Shown piece by piece: positions 1 to 9,402 of a stretch of DNA of 64,000 nucleotides. This stretch comes from Flammeovirgaceae bacterium. Its GTDB lineage: Bacteria; Bacteroidota; Bacteroidia; Cytophagales; Cyclobacteriaceae. The notes under the pieces are model-generated. The model saw nothing but the letters and a program-made list of their open reading frames with translations. It had not been told where the DNA came from and did not search any database. Location: the NCBI GenBank assembly GCA_016709845.1, contig JADJMA010000025.1:1-64000 (forward strand), written 5' to 3'. The stretch's first letter is position 1. Each line of letters starts with the position of its first letter. Made by a program: the position numbers and the translations under genes.

Positions 1-1506
1 GGTGGCCTGCTAGCCAATCGTTCTTTTGGTGGAGCCCAGGTATCGCGAACTTTTTATGCGCGTGGCCAAACCGGTCAGCAACTATTATTAGGTGCGTATA
101 GTGCCTTGAACCGACAGATTGCGAATGGTAAGGTGAAGATGTATAACCGTAGCGAAATGCTTGATGTGGTTATCGTTGACGGTAAAGCAAGGGGGATTGT
201 TACGCGTGATTTAATAACCGGTAAAGTTGAATCGCATAGTGCACATGCTGTTTTGATATGTACGGGCGGATATGGAAACGTATTTTTTCTTTCAACAAAT
301 GCTAAGGGTTGTAATGTAACGGCCGCCTGGCGTGCTCATAAAAAGGGCGCTTTCTTCGGCAACCCCTGTTTCACACAAATTCACCCAACCTGTATTCCTG
401 TTTCAGGAACGCATCAATCTAAGCTTACGCTGATGTCGGAGTCGTTGCGAAATGATGGACGGGTTTGGGTTCCTAAAAAAGCCATGCCAGGGCTAAAGTC
501 GAAAGATGCAATGAATCTTCCGGAAGAGGATCGTGATTATTTTCTTGAACGCAAGTACCCTTCATTTGGCAATTTGGTTCCGCGCGATGTTGCTTCCCGA
601 AATGCAAAACAAGTATGCGATGAAGGCCGGGGGGTTGGTGCGGGTTTGGCAGTTTTTCTTGACTTCACCGATGCGATTAAACGCGTTGGGGAAGATCAGA
701 TTCGGGCAAAGTATGGAAACCTCTTCGATATGTATCAGCAAATCACGGATGACAATCCGTACAAAGGGCCGATGATGATTTATCCGGCAGTTCATTATAC
801 CATGGGTGGACTTTGGGTAGACTATAATTTGATGACAACGGTTCCCGGCTTATACGCTTTGGGCGAAGCCAACTTCTCTGATCATGGCGCCAACCGACTG
901 GGGGCTAGTGCGCTTATGCAGGGCTTGGCCGATGGTTATTTTGTAATCCCATATACAATTGGCGATTACCTGGCTACCATCGGTTGGAATGATAAAGTAG
1001 GCACCGATCATCCGGCATTTAAAGAGGCTATGGATGGCGTGAATGAACGCGTGAATAAGTTGCTAAGTATTAAAGGCAAAAAGACGGTCGATGAGTTTCA
1101 CCGGGAGTTGGGCCACACCATGTGGGAGTATTGCGGTATGTCGCGCAACGATGAAGGATTAAAGAAAGCAAAGAAGATCATTCAGGATCTCAAGAAAGAC
1201 TTCTGGACAAATGTAAATGTATTAGGTTCACCCAACGAACTAAATCAGGAGTTGAAAAAGCGGGCCGTGTGGGCTGATTTCATTGAATTGGGGGAGTTGA
1301 TGGTGGATGATGCGCTCAATCGCAGCGAATCGTGTGGAGGTCATTTTCGCGAGGAATCACAAACTCCGGAAGGGGAGGCACTTCGTAAGGATGACGAATT
1401 TGCCTACGTATCGGCCTGGGAGTATAAAGGGGACAGTCAACCCGAAGAGCATCATAAAGAAGAATTGAAATTTGAGAATGTTAAGTTAACGCAAAGTAAG
1501 CAGTAA
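1..1506 (+). CDS. sdhA: Succinate dehydrogenase/fumarate reductase flavoprotein subunit, 5' end outside window
   Basis: Catalytic FAD subunit of respiratory complex II, oxidising succinate to fumarate at the inner face of the cytoplasmic membrane. The reading frame is open from base 1, so about 501 codons of a protein usually near 640 residues are visible; the N-terminal part with the FAD-linking histidine is missing. Visible family features are the substrate-side HPTCIP segment, HYTMGGLWVDY, the FAD-binding NRLGASALMQGLADGYF stretch and a C-terminal GGHFREE. It lies 33 bases before sdhB and is probably co-transcribed with it. Complete and unbroken within the window. Confidence 0.94.
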   Translation, partial: GGLLANRSFGGAQVSRTFYARGQTGQQLLLGAYSALNRQIANGKVKMYNRSEMLDVVIVDGKARGIVTRDLITGKVESHSAHAVLICTGGYGNVFFLSTNAKGCNVTAAWRAHKKGAFFGNPCFTQIHPTCIPVSGTHQSKLTLMSESLRNDGRVWVPKKAMPGLKSKDAMNLPEEDRDYFLERKYPSFGNLVPRDVASRNAKQVCDEGRGVGAGLAVFLDFTDAIKRVGEDQIRAKYGNLFDMYQQITDDNPYKGPMMIYPAVHYTMGGLWVDYNLMTTVPGLYALGEANFSDHGANRLGASALMQGLADGYFVIPYTIGDYLATIGWNDKVGTDHPAFKEAMDGVNERVNKLLSIKGKKTVDEFHRELGHTMWEYCGMSRNDEGLKKAKKIIQDLKKDFWTNVNVLGSPNELNQELKKRAVWADFIELGELMVDDALNRSESCGGHFREESQTPEGEALRKDDEFAYVSAWEYKGDSQPEEHHKEELKFENVKLTQSKQ

Positions 1507-1539
1507 GACCATGAACCAATCACTAATAATTTTATCGAA

Positions 1540-2304
1540 ATGAAGATTACGTTAAAAGTCTGGAGACAAAAAGACGCAAATAGCAAAGGCGAATTCAAAA
1601 CCTATCCAGCATGGTCATGTATCGACCGACATGTCGTTCCTGGAAATGATTGATGTGCTAAATGAGGAGCTGGTTAAGAAAAATGAAGACCCAATAGCTT
1701 TTGATCATGACTGCCGCGAAGGAATCTGCGGCATGTGTAGTTTATATATAAACGGCCAGCCTCACGGGCCCCTTCAAACTACTACTTGTCAGTTGCACAT
1801 GCGGTCGTTCAAAGACGGAGAAACTATTACCATTGAACCCTGGCGGGCCAAAGCGTTTCCGTCATAAAAGATTTGATTGTAGACCGTACTGCATTTGATC
1901 GAATTCAACAAGCAGGAGGGTATGTAATGAATACGGGTGGCGTTCCCGATGCAAATGCAATACCTATCTCTAAGCACGTTGCCGAAGAAGCCTTTGATTC
2001 AGCAAGTTGTATTGGTTGTGGAGCTTGCGTGGCAGCCTGTAAGAATTCCTCAGCGGTATTATTTGTAGGCGCAAAGATTTCTCAGTTTGCTTTACTACCA
2101 CAAGGTAAAGTGGAACACAAAGAAAGAGCTGAGAAAATGGTTGCGCAAATGGATGCGGAAGGATTTGGATCTTGTACAAATACCTATGCCTGCGAAGCAG
2201 AATGCCCTAAGGGAATTAAAGTAACCAATATTGCCAGACTGAATCGCGAGTACCTTGGATCTATGTTAACTTCCTATCAGGTGGAACGACAAGGTGGTGA
2301 TTAA
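1540..2304 (+). CDS. sdhB: Succinate dehydrogenase iron-sulfur subunit, two frameshifts
   Basis: Electron-transfer subunit of complex II. The gene starts at ATG 1540 (MKITLKVWRQKD) and the similarity continues through two frame changes, near 1605 (before HVSTDMSFLEM) and near 1860 (RAKAFP to VIKDLIVDRTAF). The reconstructed protein is about 254 residues, the normal length. It shows the [2Fe-2S] cysteine motif CREGICGMC, the ferredoxin-type CIGCGACVAACKN motif and the distal CEAECPKG cluster. The two shifts cancel, so the last part is in the starting frame. The breaks are more likely sequence errors than a dead gene because all cluster ligands remain. A cytochrome b subunit is not seen downstream; in this phylum it usually lies upstream. 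Confidence 0.9.
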
Positions 2305-2319
2305 TAATTATCTACGGGG

Positions 2320-2824
2320 CTATTCACTTTTGCATGCTTCCATACCAATCCGGCCAGAGGATATTGCTTTGGTTACGGATTGACCAATGTTGCCACCAGC
2401 TAAGATAATATCCTTTTCAGGGCCGGTATCTGACAGATGCACCTTAATACAGGCATCCAGTTTGATAAGATCAGCATAGGAAATAGTAGTTTCATCAGCA
2501 AGCTGAGTCAATATTGTTTCACTCGTACCTGTTTTCGAATCCACCGGATTTAATAAAGCGGCCACATCGGCCCCAGGGGTAGCGAGGTCGCCTAAATGTA
2601 AATGCAAGGGTAATTTATTATTTCCAGAAGTTCCACGTAGGGTTACCAGCAGGTAGAGGTTCCGTCTTTCTTCCTTGATAGTCACAGTTCCAGGGGTATT
2701 ATATTGAGCCCCCGGCTGCAGTGCATACGTTGACTCGTTACCGGTAAATTCGCTGGTGGTCTCATTTTCCTGACAAGCGATTAAAACCACAGCCACACAA
2801 AATCATCCCAATTATCTTTTTCAT
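2320..2824 (-). CDS. Small secreted lipoprotein, CHRD/SodC-like, frameshift in signal peptide
   Basis: Open frame from 2796, but a better start is ATG at 2824 (MKKIIGMI), joined through one frame change near 2805 to a hydrophobic stretch ending in the lipobox-like LIAC. The mature part of about 140 residues has an HLHLGD segment, LNPVDSKTGTSET, a KVHLSD segment and ILAGGNIG, a layout resembling CHRD or copper/zinc superoxide dismutase-like folds. I am not sure of the family and assign no reaction. It is convergent with sdhB, 15 bases away, with no obvious terminator between them. Predicted location is the periplasm or outer membrane. Confidence 0.6.
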
Positions 2825-2964
2825 AGCCTGTTTAATATGTTTAAAATTATTAAAATTTAACAAATTGTTCAACTAGCGCGTTTTGGTTTAGATTTACATG
2901 GAATCCATCATTTGGCATGGATATGGTATATTCGTATTAACGAAAACAAGCTTATAATAATTCT

Positions 2965-4341
2965 GTGAAGCGATTAGTTTTTATTCTCTTGGTCTTTTCA
3001 GGATGCAGCCCCTCGGTACCAAACTCATCCCTTAAATCGAACTTACAAAATGTTAGGCCCGATTGGTTAATGGCCAAACCAGTTGAATCCAGTTATTATA
3101 TAGGTATTGGTCACAGTGTAAAAGATGGTACAAATAACTATTTGCAATCGGCCAAAAACAGCGCCCTGGAAGACCTTGTTTCGGAGATTAAAGTCAATAT
3201 ATCTTCTACCTCGGTTTTGAGCCAGATCGATGCCAATAAAGAATTTCAGGAGCGTTATGAGCAGATTATTAAGACTACTGTGGCGGATGAAATTCAGGAA
3301 TATGAGCAGGTGGATTCGTGGGAAGATGCGCGAAATTACTGGCTTTATTATCGGCTGTCCAAACAAAGATATAAAGACATTAAAGATCAGTTGAAACGCG
3401 ATGCGGTTGCGCAGGGATTGGATTTTTTTACTAAAGCGAAAGAATCTGAGCGAAGATCAGAATTTGTATTGTCGTTGGGCTTTTATTATCAAGGGTTTCG
3501 GGCCATTGAAAAGTACCTGGGCGAGCCTATCCGGATTGACTTTTGAGGGAAAAGAAATCTTATTGACCAACGAAATTATTGCAAGCATGCAGTTACTTCT
3601 GGATAAGATTGAGTTAACTGTTTCTCCGCTGAAATTATATTGAATCGGAGATTAGCACAAAATGATCTGGCTGTTTTAGCCAAGGCGGTTGAAAAAAGTT
3701 CGCGCAAAGCCATTGCAGATCTACCGCTTGTCGCAGCTTTTGAAAAAGGAGCTGGTGATGTGTTCTCTAATTACAAAACGGATCTGGCGGGGCAGGCAAA
3801 AATTCTTTTAACGAAAATAAGCTCTCGAGATTTGGAGCAAACTGTAGCCGTTAAGGTGGATATGATGAGCTTTTCCGGACAGCAGATTTCTGATATTTAT
3901 TCGCTGGTAGCTGCTAAAATGGTTGTGCCAAAGGCAACTGTTTTATTGAAAGTACAACGCCCTTTGGTGTATATAACTTCTGTTGAAAAAAGTTTAGGGG
4001 TTGATAAATCAAATCAACAAGTAACTAACCGAATTAAAAATTACCTGGCTAACGCGGGATTTGAATTTACCGATGACAAAGCCAAGGCTGAATTATCGTT
4101 GGATATAAATGCTAATTCCGAGAAAGGAGCAGTTTCGGGTAGTATTTATATAACCTATGTCACGGCTGTAATACGCGTTTCTACCGCAAACGACAATAAG
4201 GAAATCTATGCTACCACCCTCGATCGAATTAAAGGCTTTAGTCTGGATTATGAACGATCCAGCCAGGAAGCCTATAATAAGTCGCTGGAGACGCTTGAAA
4301 AGGATAAATTGCCGGAATTGCTAAATGCTATTTTGCAGTAA
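2965..4341 (+). CDS. LPP20-family lipoprotein, two frameshifts
   Basis: GTG start at 2965 gives a short signal peptide with the lipobox VFSGC (residues about 10-14). The following domain has the LPP20 pattern: RPDWL, then YYIGIGHS, then an alpha-helical stretch AKNSALEDLVSEIKVNI. The frame changes near 3540 (in a TTTT run, RID to EGKEILLTN) and back near 3640 (SPLKL to NRRLAQND), and the remaining 230 codons run to TAA at 4341. The reconstructed protein is about 458 residues, which fits two-domain LPP20-type proteins of this phylum. Function unknown; probably an outer-membrane-anchored lipoprotein. It is followed by a second, shorter lipoprotein with a related domain. Confidence 0.7.
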
Positions 4342-4457
4342 TTATCTCGTTTTTTTGATGTATTTAAAGGTTATTAAGAACCCTATAAATTCTAAGTTTT
4401 GCAGAGTGGCCTATTAATTGTATTATCGTAAAATTGCATAACCAAACTCAAATTGAT

Positions 4458-5018
4458 ATGAAAAAGTTAAATGTGTATTTAGTAATCCTTATTGCTGCGG
4501 CTGTGATCGCAGGCTGTAAAGGCAAGGATAAAATTCCTGCAGGGGAAAAGGAAGTAATAGTACCTTGCTCGGGTCCAGAGTATTTCACGACAGCAAAGTT
4601 TTTCCGGGCCAATTCTATAGGCGAGAGCCAGGACCAGGTTACTTCTAAGAAGAAGGCTTTAACTAATGCTCGCAACGAACTTGCTCAAGCCATCAACACT
4701 ACAGTAAAAACAGTAACCGACAACTATGTGAATTCACGCGAAATGAATAACAAGGAGCAGGTTGAAGAGCGATTTGAAAGTCTTAACCGTGAGATTGTTG
4801 ATCAAACACTTTCTGGTATTAAAACACTTTGTGAAAAACTTGTGAAGACTGGTAACGGAACGTATAAAACGTATGTAGCTATTGAACTTTCAGCCGATGA
4901 GTTGGTATCTAAATACAACGAAAGACTTTCTAAAGATGAGCGTCTTAAAATCGATTACGATTATGAGAAGTTCAAAGAAACCTTCGACAAGGAAATGGAA
5001 AAAATGGGTAACAACTAA
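4458..5018 (+). CDS. LPP20-like lipoprotein
   Basis: I take ATG 4458 (MKKLNVYLVILI), not the in-frame upstream codon at 4434, because it puts a normal lysine-rich start ahead of the hydrophobic core and lipobox VIAGC. The mature protein of about 165 residues has a GESQ segment followed by an amphipathic helix (KKALTNARNELAQAINTTVK), the same order as the LPP20 domain of the preceding gene, and ends in a charged helix. Intact. Likely a partner or paralogue of the upstream lipoprotein. A strong terminator follows, so the pair may be one transcription unit. No biochemical function can be read from the sequence. Confidence 0.7.
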   Translation: MKKLNVYLVILIAAAVIAGCKGKDKIPAGEKEVIVPCSGPEYFTTAKFFRANSIGESQDQVTSKKKALTNARNELAQAINTTVKTVTDNYVNSREMNNKEQVEERFESLNREIVDQTLSGIKTLCEKLVKTGNGTYKTYVAIELSADELVSKYNERLSKDERLKIDYDYEKFKETFDKEMEKMGNN

Positions 5019-5039
5019 TTTATCCAAACTTGATAAACT

Positions 5040-5068
5040 ATCCCGATCTTTACCGATCGGGATTTTTT
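5040..5068 (+). terminator. Rho-independent terminator after the lipoprotein pair
   Basis: A nine-base stem, ATCCCGATC paired with GATCGGGAT, a six-base loop (TTTACC) and a run of T directly after. It sits 22 bases past the stop of the lipoprotein at 4458-5018 and just before the DUF3052 gene. Confidence 0.85.
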
Positions 5069-5072
5069 AATT

Positions 5073-5477
5073 ATGGCCGGCTACTCACAGACACCTTTAA
5101 TTTTAAAATTGGGAATTAAGCCCTCGTTTACAATTTTGATTAAAGATGAGCCGAAGGATTATTGGAATTGGATAAGTCCACTTCCTGAGGGTGTACTTAA
5201 ATTGAACAAGGCTAAAAGTGAAAGTGTTGATTTCATCCATTTGTTTGTTACACGTAATAAAATATTTGAAGGTGAGTTTTTAAAATTGAAGTTGGCCTTA
5301 AAAAACAGGGCTTATTCTTGTCGTGGCCAAAGAAATCATCAAAAAGTAGAAACAGATCTGGATGAGAATAAAATCCGGGACTTCGGATTGACGAATGGAT
5401 TGGTTGACGTAAAGGTGTGTGCCGTAAGCGAGGTCTGGTCAGGTCTCAAATTCGTTTATAGAACAAAAGATCGTTAA
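5073..5477 (+). CDS. DUF3052 family protein with three clustered frameshifts
   Basis: The start MAGYSQTPLILKLGIKP and the end VDVKVCAVSEVWSGLKFVY match the DUF3052 family of about 135-residue cytosolic proteins of unknown function. The nominal frame stays open throughout, but its middle (about residues 78-91) is wrong. The expected family residues appear in the other two frames: GLILV from 5308, then SWPKKSSK from 5321, then back to VETDLDENKIRD from 5346. So three same-direction frame changes occur within about 45 bases and cancel out. An automatic annotation would call it intact but with a nonsense segment. Its stop shares the TTAA at 5474-5477 with the convergent CAP gene. Confidence 0.85.
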   Translation: MAGYSQTPLILKLGIKPSFTILIKDEPKDYWNWISPLPEGVLKLNKAKSESVDFIHLFVTRNKIFEGEFLKLKLALKNRAYSCRGQRNHQKVETDLDENKIRDFGLTNGLVDVKVCAVSEVWSGLKFVYRTKDR

Positions 5478-6047
5478 AATTTCTCAGCAAAATCCATCAC
5501 ACAGCTAATCCTGTATTTTTTGTGTGGTTCAATGGCGATACCGACCCAATGGAAGCTGGGTTCCAGAATATTCTTACGGTGCCCCAGAGATTTTATTCCG
5601 TCATCGATGAGAAGCGACATAACGATATGAAGTGGCTCGTCATTTCCATAATCACAATTTTCGGCAATAGTTCCTTTTGCTTTCGCTTTGTTTCGAAGAC
5701 GATCACTAAACGGTGTTCCATCTGAACTGGTGTGCCCCACAGTTCCCAATTCGCCCATGTCAACCGCGTGCATTCGTGCAACTTTCGTGAGGGGGGCTGA
5801 AAATTGTAACGCACTCATTTTTTCGGTCTTTTTTAAATCTGTCTGTAATGATTTGGCATAACTATTCTGGGTCATGTTATTCGACTTCAGATAATCATTT
5901 ACATGAGATTTAATAAAACCTTTCGGATTAGTTCGTACCAGATTAAGCAACTTCAATACTTCCTTCTCCTTGTCTTGTGACAAGAGAACTGAAGTCTGGA
6001 AAGAAAGCAGGGTTGCTAAGAAAAAAAAAGACGTATCTCTTAATCAC
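5474..6047 (-). CDS. CAP (SCP/PR1) domain secreted protein, frameshift in a poly-A tract
   Basis: CAP-superfamily protein of about 190 residues. Visible motifs are LLNLVRTNPKGF, the core ARMHAVDMGELGTVGHTSSD, AENCDYG and GHRKNIL, with histidines at the usual cavity positions. Read with eight instead of nine bases in the A9 run at 6021-6029, the frame continues upstream into a good signal peptide (VIKRYVFFFLATLLS) with GTG start near 6047. As given, only a TTG at 5983 is in frame. Exported, function unknown; some family members bind lipids or act as proteases but nothing here decides this. Convergent with DUF3052. Confidence 0.75.
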
Positions 6048-6067
6048 AAACTCTTGGGTGAAAAAAA

Positions 6068-7423
6068 TCAGCTAATACCTAAACGCTTTTGAATTTCCTC
6101 CAAAGAAACGCCTTTAGTCTCAGGAAATTTTGTTAGGACCCAGATAAGTTGAAGCATCATCATACAGGCAAAGAATGCAAAAATTATCCAGGGATCATCT
6201 TTTAACCATCCTTCCGATTTATCAAGAAAAATGGGTGTGAGAAATGTAATCAGGGCTGCAAACACCCAATGTACACTGGCTCCAAAAGACTGCCCCAAGG
6301 CCCGCGAATTGTTAGGAAAAATTTCGGCAATAAATACTCAGATAACAGCACCTTGTCCTAGCAGCATGCGCTGCAATGAAAAGCAACAAAAAGGCCATTA
6401 AAAAGACAGGACTTGATGTGAAGTAGAATGCGTAGGATACCATGGAAAGGCTAACCACATAACCCAGAGAGCCGATCAGTAATAAATTCTTTCTTCCGGT
6501 TCTATCAATCAAGTATAAACCGATAAATGTAAAAATCAGATTAATGCCGCCAATGGCAATTGAATTAAACAGCGAATCTTTTGTGGCTAAACCTGCCCGC
6601 TCCAAAATTTCCGGGGCATAATACAAAATGAAATTTATTCCCGATAACTGATTAAATGATGCAATAAAAAATGCTAACACAATGGGTTTAAAAAGTCTTT
6701 TGGTAAAGAACGGCTCGCGGTTATTTGAATTTTCTGTGTTTTATTTGCTGCTAATATTGCATTTAACTCCGACATCAACATCCGTGACTCCCAAAGCAGT
6801 TAACACCGTTTTTGCTTTCACGAGATCGTTCTTTCTTGTGGCTAACCATCTCGGGCTTTCCGGTACTTGTAAAACCATAATTGTATAAATAATAGCTGGA
6901 ATAGCTTCTACACCCAGCATCCAACGCCAATCATTTGCCCCATCAAATCCAGTAAGAAAGTAGTTTGATAAAAAGGCGATAAGTATGCCAAACACTACGT
7001 TGAATTGATACATCGCAACTAGGCGGCCACGGATATTAGAGGTTGATATTTCGGCAATATAGGTAGGTGCTACCACCGATGAAACGCCCACACCCACACC
7101 GCCAATAAAGCGAAAGAGGGAAAACAAATACGGATCGGTGGCGAGTGCAGAACCCAATGCACTAACTGCGTATAGAACACCAATCCAGAACAGAACTTTT
7201 TCCTTCCATACTTTTCGGTAGGTCCTCCGCCAAAAAGGGCACCCAGCACAGTTCCCCACAATGCCATTGACATTATAAAGAAGCCGTGAAATAAAGGCGT
7301 TGTATTCCAAAGTTGTTTGAGAGGCAGATTGGCTCCGGAAATAACTACCGTATCGAAGCCAAAAAGGAATCCCGCCATAGCGGCAACAATCGAATTAAAA
7401 AAAATATATTGTCGGGCAGTCAT
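6068..7423 (-). CDS. Sugar porter family MFS transporter, several frameshifts
   Basis: Proton-linked sugar permease of the SP family in the cytoplasmic membrane. The reconstructed length is about 450 residues, typical. N-terminal piece 7423-7200: FGFDTVVISGA (TM1) and the loop motif GGPTEKYGRKK. Next piece to 6741: GVGVGVSSVVAPTYIAEIS, NIRGRLVAMYQF and the PESPRW motif. Third piece 6680-6360: QLSGINFILYYAP and DRTGRKNLL. Last piece: SRALGQSFGASVHW and the C-terminal PETKG. At least four frame changes (near 7225, 6770, 6710, 6340) separate them. Substrate cannot be assigned; the motif set fits xylose, galactose or glucose carriers. Next gene upstream is pyrE. Confidence 0.85.
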
Positions 7424-7466
7424 AATTTCCAGATGTTAACGTCTATAATAGTAGGGATTAGAAAAA

Positions 7467-8113
7467 TCACTTCCAATTTGCAGGGTCTAACCGCCAGGAT
7501 TTTACATAGATCAGTTGGTCTTCATCCAGGTATTTCTGATCAATGGCTTCTTTAAGCATATGATTAAAATCGCTGAGACATACCAAGGGAATTCTGGCTT
7601 CGGAAAAATTTTTAGCTGCCGTATCAAATCCGTAAGTAAATATAGCAGCCATGCCAATTACGTTACATCCAGCCTCTTGCACAGCTTGTGCGGCTTTCAA
7701 CGAACTGCTACCTGTTGAAATCAGATCTTCAATTAACACAACCTTGGCACCCTTTTCGATTTTTCCTTCAATGAGGTTACCCATGCCATGCTCTTTGGGT
7801 TTGGTCTAACATATACAAAAGGAAGACCTAACAAATCTGCGACTAAGGCTCCTTGCGGAATTCCTGCCGTAGCCACTCCGGCAACGTATTCGACCTGCGG
7901 GAAATTTTGCTGGATGGCGCGCGCCAGATTTTCTTTGATATAAGTTCGGATTGCCGGATAGGAAAGGGCCAATCGGTTATCGCAATAGATCGGAGATTTC
8001 CACCCCGAACTCCAGGTAAACGGTTGCTTATAATTTAATTTGATAGCTCCGATTTGCAATAATCGGGAGGCGACCGGGCCCGCTGTGACTTCGTGAATTT
8101 TTATAATACTCAT
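7467..8113 (-). CDS. pyrE: Orotate phosphoribosyltransferase, one frameshift
   Basis: Converts orotate and PRPP to OMP in pyrimidine synthesis; cytosolic. ATG at 8113. The N-terminal piece carries IKLNYKQPFTWSSGWKSPIYCDNR and GVATAGIPQGALVADLLGLPFVYVR in shorter adjoining blocks. After a frame change near 7800 the PKEHGMGN loop and the PRPP-binding VVLIEDLISTGSSSL motif follow (most homologues have STGGSS). Reconstructed length about 215 residues, as expected. The break lies in the catalytic loop, so as written the product would be inactive; an assembly error is the likely cause since the other residues are kept. Confidence 0.92.
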
Positions 8114-8265
8114 AGCTGCAATTTATTAGGAAAGGCCCCTCAGGCCAACACTAAAGCTATAATCGTTTATTTATTTACCCATGATTGAGTAATTTTAAAG
8201 GGTAGGGGTTGATTCATTGAGATTATTTTGGCTTTTTGCAACTATAAAATCGTCCTGCGGGTGCC

Positions 8266-8946
8266 ATGAACCTCTTTGTAAACGACATACCCATCCGGAT
8301 ACTTCATGTGGGCGAGATGCCACCCACCGGCCATATCAACTACGAGTTAAGCGCATCTGCGGAGCCAATCACCAAAGCTAGGTTGTTTCATCATGTTTGG
8401 ATTCATGATGTTGGAATTTCCGATATGGACTTGATTCTTGACTTGCTTAATTCCAAAGTACCCACTAATCTTTTTTCATTACATCTTTCTGCCATTGATT
8501 ATGATGCCCTGAAGCTTTTTATTCTGTCAAAATTTAAAGTGATTAAGGCAGGGGGGGGCTTAGTAAAGAAGAAAGACAAACTCCTGATGATTTACAGGAT
8601 GAAAAAATGGGATTTACCAAAAGGAAAGAAGGAGTCGGGTGAAAGGTATAAGGAAACTGCCGTGCGGGAAGTGGAGGAGGAGTGCAATGTAAAAGTGAAG
8701 CTTGGAAAAAAAATCTGTACCACCTGGCATACCTATACCATGAATAAGAACAGTATGCTCAAGAGAACCAAGTGGTATGAAATGGAGTTACTGGATGATT
8801 CAAAAAGTAAACCAAGCCTGGAAGAGGATATCGAAGAATTACGTTGGATGACACAAAAGGAAGTGTATCATGCTCTGGAGAATTCTTATAAATCCATTCA
8901 TTTTGTTTTTGAACAATATTACAGCCGGAAAGAAAGAATTGCTTAG
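8266..8946 (+). CDS. NUDIX hydrolase
   Basis: Intact 226-residue protein. Residues about 95-215 form a Nudix domain with the box GKKESGERYKETAVREVEEE followed by CNV, where the usual glycine after EE is a cysteine. The N-terminal 90 residues (FVNDIPIRI onwards) are an extra domain I do not recognise. Nudix enzymes hydrolyse nucleoside diphosphates linked to other moieties; the substrate cannot be predicted here. Divergent from pyrE with 150 bases between, and tail-to-tail with coaD, the two stop codons being directly adjacent (TAG at 8944-8946, TTA at 8947-8949). Confidence 0.85.
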   Translation: MNLFVNDIPIRILHVGEMPPTGHINYELSASAEPITKARLFHHVWIHDVGISDMDLILDLLNSKVPTNLFSLHLSAIDYDALKLFILSKFKVIKAGGGLVKKKDKLLMIYRMKKWDLPKGKKESGERYKETAVREVEEECNVKVKLGKKICTTWHTYTMNKNSMLKRTKWYEMELLDDSKSKPSLEEDIEELRWMTQKEVYHALENSYKSIHFVFEQYYSRKERIA

Positions 8947-9402
8947 TTAAAGCTTGTAGGGAATCATGGACGAAACATCGCCTTGATAGCGGTGTACCTC
9001 GCGAATAATTGAAGAATTGATAGAGGCAAAAAGGGGTGAAGTAATCAGGAATACGGATTCCAGTTCGTTATTTAGGTTACGGTTAACCTGCGCAATACTA
9101 TTTTCGTATTCAAAATCAGTTGTGTTGCGTAATCCGCGAAGTAAATATTTAGCCTTATTTTTTTTGGCAAACTCAGCTGTTAACTCTGAAAATGTTTTAA
9201 CGGAGATATTGGGATAGTTGGCAAAAGTCTCTTCTATTTTTTCAACCATGAATGCGATAGGGAAGTACCGTTGACTTTTACTGCTGTTGTAACCAATGGC
9301 AACAATAATTTCATCAAAAAGAGAAAGCCCTCGCAGAACAATGTCTTCATGACCTTTGGTAAAAGGATCAAATGAGCCGGGAAATAAGGCGATCCGCTTC
9401 AT
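8947..9402 (-). CDS. coaD: Phosphopantetheine adenylyltransferase
   Basis: Fourth step of coenzyme A synthesis, adenylating 4'-phosphopantetheine. 151 residues, intact, the normal size. The nucleotidyltransferase signature FPGSFDPFTKGHEDI is at residues 7-21 (TKGH in place of the commoner T/NxGH), with RGLRNTTDFEYE in the middle and INSSIIRE near the C-terminus matching the ISSTxIR motif. Start ATG overlaps the stop of the upstream DUF3822 gene in an ATGA (9399-9402), so translation is probably coupled. Confidence 0.95.
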   Translation of the reverse strand: MKRIALFPGSFDPFTKGHEDIVLRGLSLFDEIIVAIGYNSSKSQRYFPIAFMVEKIEETFANYPNISVKTFSELTAEFAKKNKAKYLLRGLRNTTDFEYENSIAQVNRNLNNELESVFLITSPLFASINSSIIREVHRYQGDVSSMIPYKL

